DNA of 64,000 nucleotides, from assembly GCA_029207755.1 (NCBI GenBank), contig JARCOQ010000007.1, forward strand, positions 45,031,656-45,095,655. The letters are read 5' to 3'. Below are positions 11,101 to 23,200 of this stretch, piece by piece. The translations under genes were made by a program, and so were the position numbers. Every line of letters starts with the position of its first letter. Positions within the stretch are counted from its first letter, which is position 1. The notes under the pieces are model-generated. The model ran no database searches. It worked only from the letters and a program-made list of their open reading frames with translations, and was not told the origin of the DNA. The stretch comes from Chamaea fasciata (lineage: Eukaryota > Chordata > Aves > Passeriformes > Sylviidae).

Positions 11101-13936
11101 GAAAATGTGCTTAATATTTTAAGTGGAATTAGTTGCTTGAAATGCTCTCTTTTGGTGTAATAAACATCTGCTAATTTTAACACTGGTCAAGCATATCAAA
11201 AATTATTCTAAATATCTATTTATTTGAAGACTTCACTGGAAATGAAAACCAGTCTGTGAATACATTTATCTCCAAATTATCCGATGTGGTTTTATTTATT
11301 TTTTTATCAGCATAACTGTGCAAGTTTAGAATAGAGTCATTGGGAAATAACTAATATGTATTATTTGTGTAATTATGATATTTCACCAAAGTTTGGTCAT
11401 TCTGTAGCAAAGTGTACTAGAAATGAAAATAAAATTTATGTACAAATAGATACTGTTCTTTATAAAATCTCAAACACTATAATGAAACATTTGTGTGAGG
11501 CAGAAAATTATAAGAACTGTTCAGAATTCTCAATTCAGCCTTTGGCTTGTAGCAGTTTCAGATTTTGAAAACAGGCATAAAAAAATAGACACAAAATATA
11601 CCAGTATTTTAAAATAAAACACATTAAGCTAAAACTACAGCAATGCTTTTTCTCTTAAACAGAGAAAGGCAGGAGATCTGAATTCTGTTGCTTTTATTAC
11701 TGTGCTAAAGAAAATAGTTAAATAATTATTTTCCATACATTTACATTAATCTCTCTGGCAAACATCAGTGCTTAGATAAATATGTTGCTGTTAGTCTCCA
11801 TCCAGAAAATAAAGCCTAGCCCTTTTTCTACAAGATTTCATCTCCAGCACTCAAATAGGGACGAATCAAAAACCTCTGAAGTGTAGGGTTGGCTTTGAGT
11901 GTAGTTATTAAGTCTTCTTTAAAACAATGAGAAATTGAGTCTATGGGTAAGAATTCTCCAACCAAGAATAGTTTACGAAATTAAAGCTATAGTTATCTTC
12001 ATCACAGTATTAGTTGTCAGTCATGAAAGTATATCTAAAGAAACTTGGTTTCTAAGCATGGAAGGAGGGCTGTATGTGTAAGTTTGTGAGTAGTAATACT
12101 GACTCCATTCAGTATTTTCATTTGCACAACTCAGCGTCTCGCTCTCTTTTAGCCTCCTGCAAAACAAATACAAAAGTACCTTTCTACTTAGGGTTATGTG
12201 AGACTAAAACATTCACAAGACACTATCAGGACCTACAATGAAAGGTGCTATAAAATCAGAGTGTGTTACTGCTTTTTACTAGAAAACACCTTCCATTAAA
12301 GCTCCTCAACACTTCCATTAAAATTATTATTAAAAAAAAATTCAACACTATTCTCAATCAGGAAGGTAAATCTGCTTTCAGCTAAAATGAGAACTGACCT
12401 TTTATCCAACATTCAAAGGCATTTTTAAATTTTAGAACAAGTTCAGTAAAGGCTTTTGGTCTTATTTCAGTCAGACAAAACCAAAATGAGGGCCTCTTCT
12501 ACAAAGGCTTACATGTGTGCTCAGGTTTAAGAGAGTTTCCAGAGAAACAAGTTCTTGTATAAATTTAGGCAAGTGCATTCCTGTTTGTAGATTCAGAGTC
12601 TAAGAAACCATTTTTTACCATTTATCTGAATCATTGCTCCAAACCTGCTAATAGTAACAAGCTCCTGCTGATCTTAAAGTAAACAACTAATTCTCAGTAG
12701 CGTTACTATTTTCCTGATGAAAAATACTTCTAATCTCCCTAGATATTTTAATTTCATAAGAATTCACAAAAAAAAATATTTTTCAAACTATCAGAACATG
12801 TGTATTAAGCCAGCCAAGAGAAGATAAAAGGCTAAAAAAGGGGTGAAATTTACACAAGGTGTCTGCCTAATGTAAATTTTCATTAGATGTCATGCTATCC
12901 AGTTTTTGTGAAATAATAAAATACATCCAAAGAGTGCTATATTTTTTTTGCCTCTGGGTTCTGATGATATGCACAAGCTATTAGAGTAATATTGTCACGA
13001 GCAACTCCTGATAAAAAATAGTTCTATTTAATACAGTTGGGTGCAGTTCACTCTCTCTATACTGTAAATATAAACCAGAATATCAGATGAGAGGAACTAA
13101 ATTATATAACTGCTCATGCAAACCTGTACAATACCCTTAACGGCCCCCCATAAATCTGGAATGTTTTGCTGTTTCTTCCCCTTCTCAAGCATCCAAACTT
13201 GGGTGTATTTCTTTTCAGGTATTTTATTTAGTTGTACAGATCTTTTTCTCCACTGCTGTCAGTCAAGGCAGTGATGGGGTGAAGGTGCAGTATCAGTCAC
13301 TGAGCACAGCAGGAAATCAAAACCTGCAGAAAATACTTGCCATCAGCAAGAAGTAGAGTTGAGCTGCCTACTTGACAAATGCTTCTTAGACCTAAATAAG
13401 GCTAAAAAGAACGAGCACAATGTTACAGAGAAGCAGTCTGTGGTAGACTGGATTTAAAAAGAAAATCTGGGAGGCCAGCACTCTCAAGTGAAAACATTTA
13501 AAGTTTTGCTATTGTTTCTAAATAGCAGTAAAACACATAATAAAATTCCCACTCTATAGAAAAAAATTAAAATTTTCCCACGAGTTGATGGCACTTCTGA
13601 CAAAATAATTGGGTTTTTTTCACATTAGAAAATGGCAGTCTATCAAAACACTCCAGAAATATATCCATTTCCATGAACTTTGACCAAAACACATAGAACA
13701 GTATGAGTCAAGGCAAGGTAAAGGCTGCTAACAGCTCCATTTTCTCCTTGCATAAGTAAATTATGCCATCTCTGTTTTCTCCAAAGCAATGTTTTTCATT
13801 GCATTTTTACTTGTCTGGCCACTCAGGTACCCCACATCCAGCAGAGGACACTCAGTAAGACCTTGCTTCACCTGACACTTGAATGGCTGTGTCATGGTAA
13901 GGAGCAGACTGAGACCACCAGGAGAGCTAAGAGAAA
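8151..13936. other. Unique AT-rich sequence, no gene seen
   Basis: Nearly 5.8 kb without a recognised repeat or gene. A minus-strand candidate 3' exon at 12021-12156 (good acceptor, 44 open codons) is discussed under findings and not called here. 10620-11570 is very AT-rich with homeodomain-type TAAT cores, and A-run/ATATTT motifs occur near 9080 and 12768. Confidence 0.45.
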
Positions 13937-13996
13937 GGCATGGTTTAATTCCCCCAAGCTGTACAGGGCATGGTTTAATTCCCCCCAGCTGTACAG
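13937..13996 (+). repeat. 30-bp tandem duplication, 2 copies
   Basis: Two head-to-tail 30-bp units (13937-13966 and 13967-13996) share GGCATGGTTTAATTCCCCC and GCTGTACAG and differ by one base. The high identity points to a fairly recent slippage or unequal-exchange event. Confidence 0.9.
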
Positions 13997-16900
13997 CTCA
14001 GCCTACCAGATGTTTGCAATGTTCTGATTTTCCTGAGGGACTTTGTCCACTGGCTCCTATGGAGGTCCAGTGACACTGGGCCTTTGCTGGAAGGACCTGG
14101 GGGTAACTGCAATTGCTCCAATGGTAGATAAGTCAGCTGGTGGTACACACCTGGGCTGGAGAATCGTGTCCCAAAATTGCTTCCAGGACTCTGAATGTGG
14201 CCTTTTGTTCTACATATCTGAATGAGGCAAGTTTGGTTCTGAATGTAACATCTGTTTAGTCATCCTATCTCTACTCAAATGGATCATCCATGATCAATTC
14301 CAGGGAGTGCCTGTGGAAAAAAAAAATCATTAAACATGAAATCTTATCACTTTTTTCTTAGTTTTCTGGCTCATCCTTTTGTCCATTTCTCTCTTGCTTT
14401 GATCCTGCTATTATCCAATGGTACTTAGACATATTTTCGAATAATCTCTCCAGGTTCTGCTCCTGTCTTGACAGAAAACACTTAAATTTTCTTCTGAGAT
14501 ACAGTCAGGAAAATATCTTAAATTCAGAAATGATACCAGTAGTGGAGGAAAAACCATCTTTAGACAGGTCTGTCTCAAATTACTGCACTATCACCTACTG
14601 CTTTCTTCACATCTCCCAGAATTTTCAGGTTCAAGAAAGATACTATTTTCCTCTTCCCTATCTGCTATACTTTCAGAGCTATTAAAAACTTATCCTACAG
14701 TATCATAAAGCACTTCTGAAATTATTGCATCTAACTTTATATGTTTATAATTGGTAATTACAAGCAGATAACAAAAAAAAAAAAAAAAAAACCAACCAAC
14801 ACCAAACCAAAAATCAAAATAAACCCTCCAGTCAACTGTACGAGCACCTTGTCAGAGTTTCCAAGAACATGAGTATGTATATTTCACCACAGTTTTGTAG
14901 AACTGTAGAGACCTAGAAGATTGTAAGACCCTGTAACATACCCTCATGTCAAGATCAACCATATTGAAATCTTCCACCACCTTTTCTTTGACTTCTTAAA
15001 TTTCAGTTGTAGATTTCATGTCACGTGAAATAAGACAGTGCCAGTTCACTTTCTGTATTTTTCCCTTTTCTCTCTCTTACTTTTTAAGAAAATTCACAGT
15101 TTTTTGCCTTGAGTGCAGGGATACAATACCAGTTTTGGTACTCCTAGTCATTTGAAAAGTTGAAATGGCTCTTAAGAAACTGCTTTTTTTTTTTTTTTAA
15201 AGCCTTGAAAAGGTTTTTGTTTACCTGAAAAGCTTGCTTATCCAGAGCAATTCTCCTTCTCTCCTACCACCCAGAAGAGAGAAGCCTGAATTTAAGCTAT
15301 GCTGTTTTGAGAAGTGTGTCAGTATTTTGATTGTACTCAAAACCTACTCATAAAATCTCTTGATGTCACAACCCTGTTCACCACTTATGCATCCTATCAA
15401 GACACAATGAGACTGTCTCTCATCTCCCTCTCTGTACAAAAAATATTTACCCAGCATTCTATTCAACTGTACCGTTTCCTTATTCATTTCGGGCTCTATT
15501 CCAAAACTGTCCTTTTGTAGTGCTGTTTTTGGGGAAGGAAGGAGAAGTTAAATAATGATCTGCATTGCTTCTTTCCAATCTGAGGCATTTCTAGCCTTTG
15601 CTTACTGCCTCTTACCCTCTGTTCCATTATGATAAATTCTCCCAAAAACATTCTTATCTGTGCTTTCCTAAACCTAGATTCCCTTCTATTCTCAGCATCA
15701 CTCTGAAACATTACTCCTTTCTTTTCAGCCATTATCATTTGTATTCATCTCTTATATTTCATCTGTTAAATATGTTTATTCTGTAAAGAGGGATGGATCT
15801 CAACTACGTACAAGGTAAATCTGCTCTTTTTCCTACAGATGTGCCACATTCTGCCACCCTCATCATCCTTCTATTCAGTAACAGTAGTTGTCTGGGACCT
15901 TAGAGAGAAGCTCCCCAATGGTGAAGAAAATAGTTAAAGTCTGAAGATACTTAAACTTAGTCATAAACTGAGCCTGTTTATGCACAGTTGTTAAATTAAT
16001 GAGTCAGTGTATAAAGCTGCTCGTGAGTCTCAGCCTAGACTACTGTCTGGCACCAAGGGAGCATTTCTTTCTCTATGCTTGCCCTTTCAGCGGTTTGGGT
16101 GTTTGTTTGTCTGCTCGCTGACACACCCCCTTCCTGAAGCTGCTCAGCCCCAAACCTTGCTTCATTTAAGTATCTTCATGGCTAATGGTGAGAAAGAGGT
16201 AACAATGGCAGACTTAGCACAAAGAAAAGTGAGACAGCAAGGGAATTACTTACAAAAAACAAAAAAAAACCAAAACAAAACAAAAATCAACCAAGCAAGC
16301 AAAACACAGTTAAGTCATTTCAGTCAGTGTACAATGTAAGTTTGGTGAGCTGCTGACAGCAGCTCTGCTCTATGCCAATTCTCTCCTTGTTTGTTAGCTC
16401 TGTCTTTGGCTTTCCTCTGCCAGTTCAGATCCATTAAGGCCATATATTTTAATGATGATTTTATGGTCAAATATACAATGCATGAATTCATGGTGGTCAA
16501 ACCCAAATGTACTCTCAAAATGCTAACGCTTAGGGAAATAGTCCAGAGAGGGGTTTTGTCATAATATTTATTATAGTAATACCACAGATTCTGTTAGCAA
16601 AACCACTGCTGTGTCAGCAAGTTCTCGAAAAAATAATAAAAGGAACTATAAATAAAATACATAAATTTAATTAAAGAATAAATCTTTAAAAGAAACCCCT
16701 CCTTAAAAGGGTCTAAAAGTTTTTTGATTTTATCTTTGTGATATATCTTGGTTTTCTCTCCAATTTTTTATTTTTTTTTTAATCTTGCTGCTTATTTACA
16801 AACAGTAATTATTCAAACAATGAAGGCTTAAAAAGTCACTGGTTATGAAGTTACTAATCTAATAGGTAACCTAATGCCTGCTACACTAATTGTTCAAAAC

Positions 16901-19899
16901 ACCACAGAAGCAATCAGGTCAAAAAATTGAATCTCCTACATTTTTTGGTTGTTGCTTTAAAACAGATTTTTTTTCTCTTTTGAAAGAAAGACAACCTGTT
17001 ATTCTTGACCTACTTGAAAAATTATAACATTTAACAAAAAAACCAGAAACATTTGAATATATATTATTGTTTTAATATAATTGCTTACAATTTTGAGATG
17101 TTCCCCATGTTCTTGGGCTGCTTTCTTTCAGTATCAGCTTGTGTTTTGAGATAATTCCATTCTTTCCTGCAAGTTCCTTTGAAAGAAACCCTGCTTGTTA
17201 CAGTTACATATACATTATCAAAGCTATTGTTCTTACAGATATCCTTAAATAACATTGTAGACCTTGCAGATCCATGAAATAAAAATTTAGGGTATTGAGA
17301 TCCAATTTGAACTGCTTGCTTTTCAGAAGACAGCCTGCACTGTAGGCAAGTGGACATATGGAATATCTGGTGTCTCAAAACAGCATGTTCCAGGAATCCA
17401 AGGTGCTACAGATTAGGTTTCTCATCTCAGGCAGGTGACATCTTCTCCTTCAGAGATGCCTCTCTATGCACTAAGGTTGTAGAGGACACAAAAGGAATCA
17501 GGGAGAGTAAAAGTAGTCCTAATTTTCAGTTAAGAATAAAGGTTAAAAGACCTTTTTAGGGGAGACTCCTTTAAGGACGTTTCCTCCTAACTTATCTCGG
17601 TCATCTTGCATTGTGACTGGGGCAAGGGTTAAAGCTTAGACGTACAGGTGGCAACACGACGTGTGAAAAATCTCACAGGTGTAAAAGAAGGCCATTAACT
17701 TGAGGGGCCTTTGTATACTTGGTAGATACAGACAACAAATACGTTACAGAAACGTGGGATCTCTGATGGGCATCTGATTGTGTAGAACAGTCTAAAATGT
17801 CTGGGAGGTGAATCCCAGCCATGAAGCTTAGGCAAGTGAATCCCAATCTTATCATTCTAAGTAAAAGACCAATTAGCTCCTGAAAGGTCTATCTTGTTAA
17901 GCTTTGTGGGTTTATATACCAGAAATAAATAGAAGACTTTAACATCGGAGGGCTTATAGTTTTATTAATGGGATAATAAAACAGAAAAATGAGTAATGTG
18001 TTAATATGTTAGTTTGAAGTATGCACAGACAAGGTAATAAAATTGCTTAAGTAGCCAATGTCCTTAAAAGATATTAGTGCAATCAGATTTTTGAGATCAT
18101 AGATTTTGAGGCAGAAGGTCAAGATTTTATGCTAATGCATTATTTTAATTTAAAAGTTAAATTTACCAATGGACAGATAAAATAAGATGTCTTCAGTATA
18201 TTATGGACTGCATAATATTATATTGCTAAGAAAAAGTATAGGCCTTATGTGTCTTTAGGAGCCAACTGCATGTTTGCAGGGCAACAAAGGAGCTGAGCAC
18301 AGTTTTCCCAAAACAAATTTACTGATACCTATCATTTCCCATTTTTGACAGGTCAAATCAAGGATATTTTAATATTATAAGGAACGGAAAAGCTCAAATA
18401 ATTACTTGATTTTCTCAACAGAATGGGAAATTGAATCTTCTCTCTTTCTCCTCTTGAAGTACAAAGTACTTGCTCTAATAATGTAATAGTGCCCATTGTA
18501 ATGTTTAAAGAGGTATGCAAGTATTTAATAGATGTGTAGTTCATTGTTTTCCACTTAGCAATCAACTGATGCTGTTGTCGTTGGCAAGAGAACGTACTTT
18601 GTATATGTCCAGATGCACTTTGGCCAAGAGCAGCAGTGTCCGAGCTTGCCTTCAATTAGTCAGCTCAGGAGCTGGCAGCAGTTTACCAGTGACAGTGTGG
18701 AATTCAGCACTAGCAAACAGCCCAGTCACTTGCCCTGCAGGAATGTTTCCCATGTAAGATTTAGGCTGTCACAGCTTTTGGTGTTGAAGCTAGTTAGCTG
18801 AAAATGAACGACTGCAGCTGTTCTGTACCAGGATTATTAGACACCTGTCCTGTAAAGAGGAAGTCCCTCTCATCCTTTAACAAGTACAGAAATTGCATTA
18901 GCTCTCTGAAGAACTTCCGCTTGGGGAAAAAAGATCCTCCGAAGTCTTACTCTGGTAATTTAGGGAGGTATGAGAAAAATATCCCACGTCAAAAGCTACA
19001 GCAGGGGATGGTGGTTTCTCTCTCTTCTAATACACCCCCTTTCATGGCACTCTCACAGACCACACTCCCACCTACACTGACCTGGCAATCACTGTCACTG
19101 CCCCATGCCTGGTATGCAAAACATGCCCCCCGCCCTGCTCTCCCACCAGCCTCTCCAGCACCTGCCATGATCTCCAGTCAGCTCCACCTCTAAGCAGGGA
19201 GCACTAAGGATCAGGCAAACATGGCCTGATTCTTCAGACTGTTGCCCAGGGAAAGTGGCATTAGTTTTACAACTATCAAGTCACGTATCTTTGATATCAC
19301 TCTGATGTATAAACACACCATCCTTCGTGAGAAGAATATGTAGAGCACTGACCCCTTCCATGCTTTCCCTGACAATGGCTTGACCTTCCACTTTCTTTGC
19401 TATGCTATTCAAACCAAAAATATTGTCTTTGATTCTCTCAACATATTTTTGTGTCTGGCTAGGCTTTGCACAGCACCAGCATGTACCACTGGAAGTTTTG
19501 CTGAGCCTGGGCTGGTGAGCACAGCATGATCGTACCACTCGCACGTGGTCAGAGAGAGCACCAGCAGCTGCTGGAGCCAAGCTGACACAAAGCTCCCACA
19601 CTCCACCAGTGAAGAAAAGCAACTGAGCATGCATAGCAGCCAAAGCTGAGGTGCTCCAGGGACTCTTGATATCATTAACACTTTGGTTAGATACTCTAAA
19701 GGGAGGCTGCAGCTGAAGCAGATATTTGAAAATTATAATTTTGGCTTACAGACCTGAATTGCTTCCAGTAGCTCTATTATATTCCTAGACCTGAGCTTTA
19801 AAAGAAAAACCTACCTCAAAACCTTGGATTTCTTAGTGCCCACTTCTCTGGGTTTTGCTGTTTTTATTCTACCTATGCTTACCATAGATTATGGGGAAA
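13997..19899. other. Unique AT-rich sequence, no gene seen
   Basis: I recognise no gene or RNA. Low-complexity items are a 19-base poly-A (14773-14791), a T run (15184-15198) and an A/C-rich patch near 16256-16310. Open frames of 110-129 codons at 16007-16339, 18804-19193 and 19281-19643 have no recognisable domains and are judged spurious. A TATA-like TTTATATA and AATAAA near 17909-17927 may belong to an old LTR, but I found no termini. Confidence 0.4.
14773..14791 (+). repeat. Poly-A run (19 A) with A/C-rich tail
   Basis: A 19-base A run is followed by an A/C-rich segment. No recognisable retroposon body precedes it. Confidence 0.8.
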
Positions 19900-20200
19900 A
19901 TATTACTATATAGGCCCTCATAAGATCATGTATTCCCCTGTTCACAGAGGGATTTTGAATAGGAGTACTTGCACCCTGACTGACAGATGCTTGTCTAATC
20001 AAGGCCTCTAAGGAAGTGAGCACTACAACTTTAGGGAGTCCATTCCAGTGCTTCACTACCTCTACTGTTTTGGTTTGGTTTATTTTTAACCTGATGGCTA
20101 ACCTGGATTGATTGGTCTTGTTGAAGTTTAGAACTTCCCCCACGTATAGTGAAGCATATAGCCTTTTGGAACTGATTGTCTTTGACTTCTTTATCAGCAA
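19900..20200 (-). mobile_element. Ancient CR1 3' region fragment
   Basis: The plus strand carries diverged complements of the CR1 3' region: a 'GGATTTTGAATAGGAGTACTT' type segment, 'CTGACTGACAGATGCTTGTCTAA' near 19977-20000, 'GTCCATTCCAGTGCTTCACTACC' near 20037-20060, and 'AACCTGGATTGAT…TTGAAGTTTAGAAC' near 20100-20134. Their order fits old amniote CR1 subfamilies. The CR1 tip octamer repeats are not seen and the copy is heavily mutated. Minus-strand open frames at 19889-20255 lie in it and are not genes. Confidence 0.55.
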
Positions 20201-23200
20201 AAACAAAGCACCTGATGAGCTTGTTAAAAGTAGCAAATGCTTTTGCATTTCCCATGAATCAGATCTTTCAGAAAAAAGAGAACAGTTTCGGTAGCATATA
20301 GGAGGTTTTAAATTCTCTCTGAAAAAGCCAACAAAACAGAAATACTAGTTGCCACAACTGATTTACCTTCCTGTTTCTAGTCAAATGAGCTGCTGAAAAA
20401 AATGTAGATGTGGATGGTTAGGAAAAGAGGTAAAGACCTGATTGAAATAAGCACAATATTTTTAAAATGTTGAAACTTGCACAGTGGAGTGAATAGCAGT
20501 TTTCTATTGTGTAGAAAGACAAGTTGAGGAAACTCAGCTAACATCTGTTAAAGTTAGGAACTATCCCTCTACTGTGATTAAATGGCATCAGGGATGCATC
20601 ATGTTATCAGACACAGGATGGATTCCACTCACCACAATTAAACATTTACCTTTCATTCACCTTTGTCATTAATATAGCTCTCTGCCATGCTGACATGGCA
20701 AGGTTATAAACACACAAGGATAGATCATGGGACACCTATATTCATCAAAGAAATAGCACAGAAATCAATAGCAAAGAGGAGGATGATCCTGGGAATTCTA
20801 TGAGTGGATGTGAAAAATAAATATCTGCAGGTATGCCAGCATCCTTGTGTCTGTTGTGTGACAGATTGTTTCAGCACCACTAAAGTGTTCACTTTATTGC
20901 TTTTCCTCCTATAGCTATAATATAAACAACTCTCTGGAGGCCTTGTATTTGTTTCACTTAAATATTTGGCTTTGTTTCTATTGGAAAGTACATTTCCTAC
21001 TTTCTTATCTTCCTGAAGTCACTTGGTTTTCATAACTGAGTAATGTGTCTGTTCTGCAAGAGATATAAACTCTTTCTTATCAAAGTCATTGACACAAATC
21101 AAATATCCTAATTGACCAGGTAGGAGAAAGTACAAGGTGATGCATTTGAGAAAACAAACCAAATACTTGTGACTTATGTCATTCCTAAAACAAAAATACA
21201 ATTAAAGACTCAAGCAATGAGAAATTGCCATCAAACTATTGTACAGTCAGGGCACAATAATCCTGTAATTAGCCAGAATTGAATTCTCACTATTACTAAA
21301 ATGCATAATAATTAAGAATACTTTCTTACTCCAAAATTGAAAAAGCCACACAAATTTGGTACAGAAATTACAGTTAAATAGGATCAACTCAATTTAAAAA
21401 TAACAAAAGGTTCTGCTCAATCTGGAATTTTAAGATTTACCTTTTCTTTTTCACATTAACAAAAAAAATCAGAGAAATACCATTTTGACCCAAAGCACTG
21501 AACTTCTTAATTTAAAAGAAATATGGAAAAAAAAAAAAAAAGAGTCTTGGACCATTTCAGAATTGTTTGTTGTTTAGGTGAGGGCAATAAATTCATTTCC
21601 TCAAGAGCTGCTTTACTAAATCTAATTGGCATTTTCCAAAGGTGAAATTAATTCTCAGTTATCCATATTCCAGATGTATCAGAATCACACACCCAACCCT
21701 GAACTCTGCCATGCACCACAAAAGAAAGACTCAGAGGTAGCATGGGCAAACAAAACATGTTAAGTAGGACTAACTCAAAATGAGAGAAGAGATAGATGCC
21801 AGCCCAGTGAGCAAGGACAAGAATTAGATTAGCTGTTAAATCCACAAAGCAGCCACCATTTGGGGTTTTAAGTCTACACTGCTCTGTTGCAAAGCTTATT
21901 TATTTAAAACATTTGGGTAACTCCCCACCCCCTTCATGCGAACAGATTTGGAAAAGGATCCTTACTACTGAACTATGGTAAGAATAAGAAAACCTAAGCA
22001 AAATACTTTTTAAAATGTCAATCACAAGAGAGTAGTAAATATGCTTGTACCAAAAAGACTGCCATTAATTTTAATGAGATCTTCTCATGTGGAACATTTA
22101 CAGGTTTCAGTCCAATGGCCAAAGTGTAGCATGTACCACTGTCGGTAATAATAATAAATTTCTTCTCTAATATTGTTGTACTATAAAGTAATTATTGGTG
22201 CATTTTATGTGGAAGCAATATCTCTGGAGTTTACTTTATCCAAAATATGTTTGAGTCTAGCTGGCTCCCTGGACATGTGTGGCTATTCACATCAGCTACT
22301 GGAGCTGAATTTTGGAATTAAGTTTCCAACATCCAGAATTTTGGACACCTTTGATTCCTGTGCCCAAATGATCCATTTGCAAACATGTGAACTGGGAATA
22401 AAGCTGTAAGTTTTACCATTGGATCACCCAGTCATACTACATGTCATCTGTAATTCTTCTTTTCTGTGAACCAATATAATATCAGACCAATTACTCTAGG
22501 GAGAGGAATGATAAAAGAAGTTCTGTGTTGTTCATTATAGAGTTCAAGAACTAAGAGAGTGCTATATTGATGCTTTGAAACAGAGAAAACCACTAAAAGC
22601 AAAATACTATGTCTGCCCTTAACTTCTGACCCTTTAAGCAAAATAACACATAACTGAAACCAAACAGAATTACCTAGATCTCCTTTTGTGTGGAGACCAA
22701 AATGTATTTGAGGCTATACTTCATCAGAAAGACACTGTATCATCACCCAAGCCTGACTACAGCCTTACTTGGTAAAATCAGAGCTAAATCCTAATGCTGG
22801 ACATAGTCTGAGAAGTTAAGGATTCTGATACTCAGAGGGGCATGAATTTAAGTGCATCTAAATTTTCTGGTAAGTAAAATTTCTTCTATGAACTTAAGTT
22901 TTGTTTCTGTGTGATAAAAGGAGCATCCTGTGAGAAGTTACAGGTGCTAGAAGAACAGTGTCCAGACAGGTCAGGAAATAGGTAGCTGGTGGGCTTGAAA
23001 AGCAAGGGGGATCATGCAATGCTTGGAAGTCCAAGGTGACAGAGTCCCATTAACTCTTTTCTTCATCTTTTTTCTCTTAGGAACAGAGTGAGCTGATGAC
23101 ATTGACCATCTCCACAATCACAGCTTTACAATCAAAATTTTACAGGGAGTTAGTTATGCTGGATACTAGAGATTGGAATAATACATTCCTGTATGTGTAT

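Noticed and set aside
17560..17960. Possible old LTR with TTTATATA and AATAAA
   Set aside because: The signals are only about ten bases apart and no TG…CA termini or target duplication were found.
18804..19193. 129-codon plus-strand open frame
   Set aside because: Composition rich in Ser/Pro from local base content, no recognisable motif and no supporting splice or promoter context.
19281..19681. Overlapping 120- and 90-codon minus-strand frames
   Set aside because: Two frames over the same DNA with no family features. There is no reason to prefer either.
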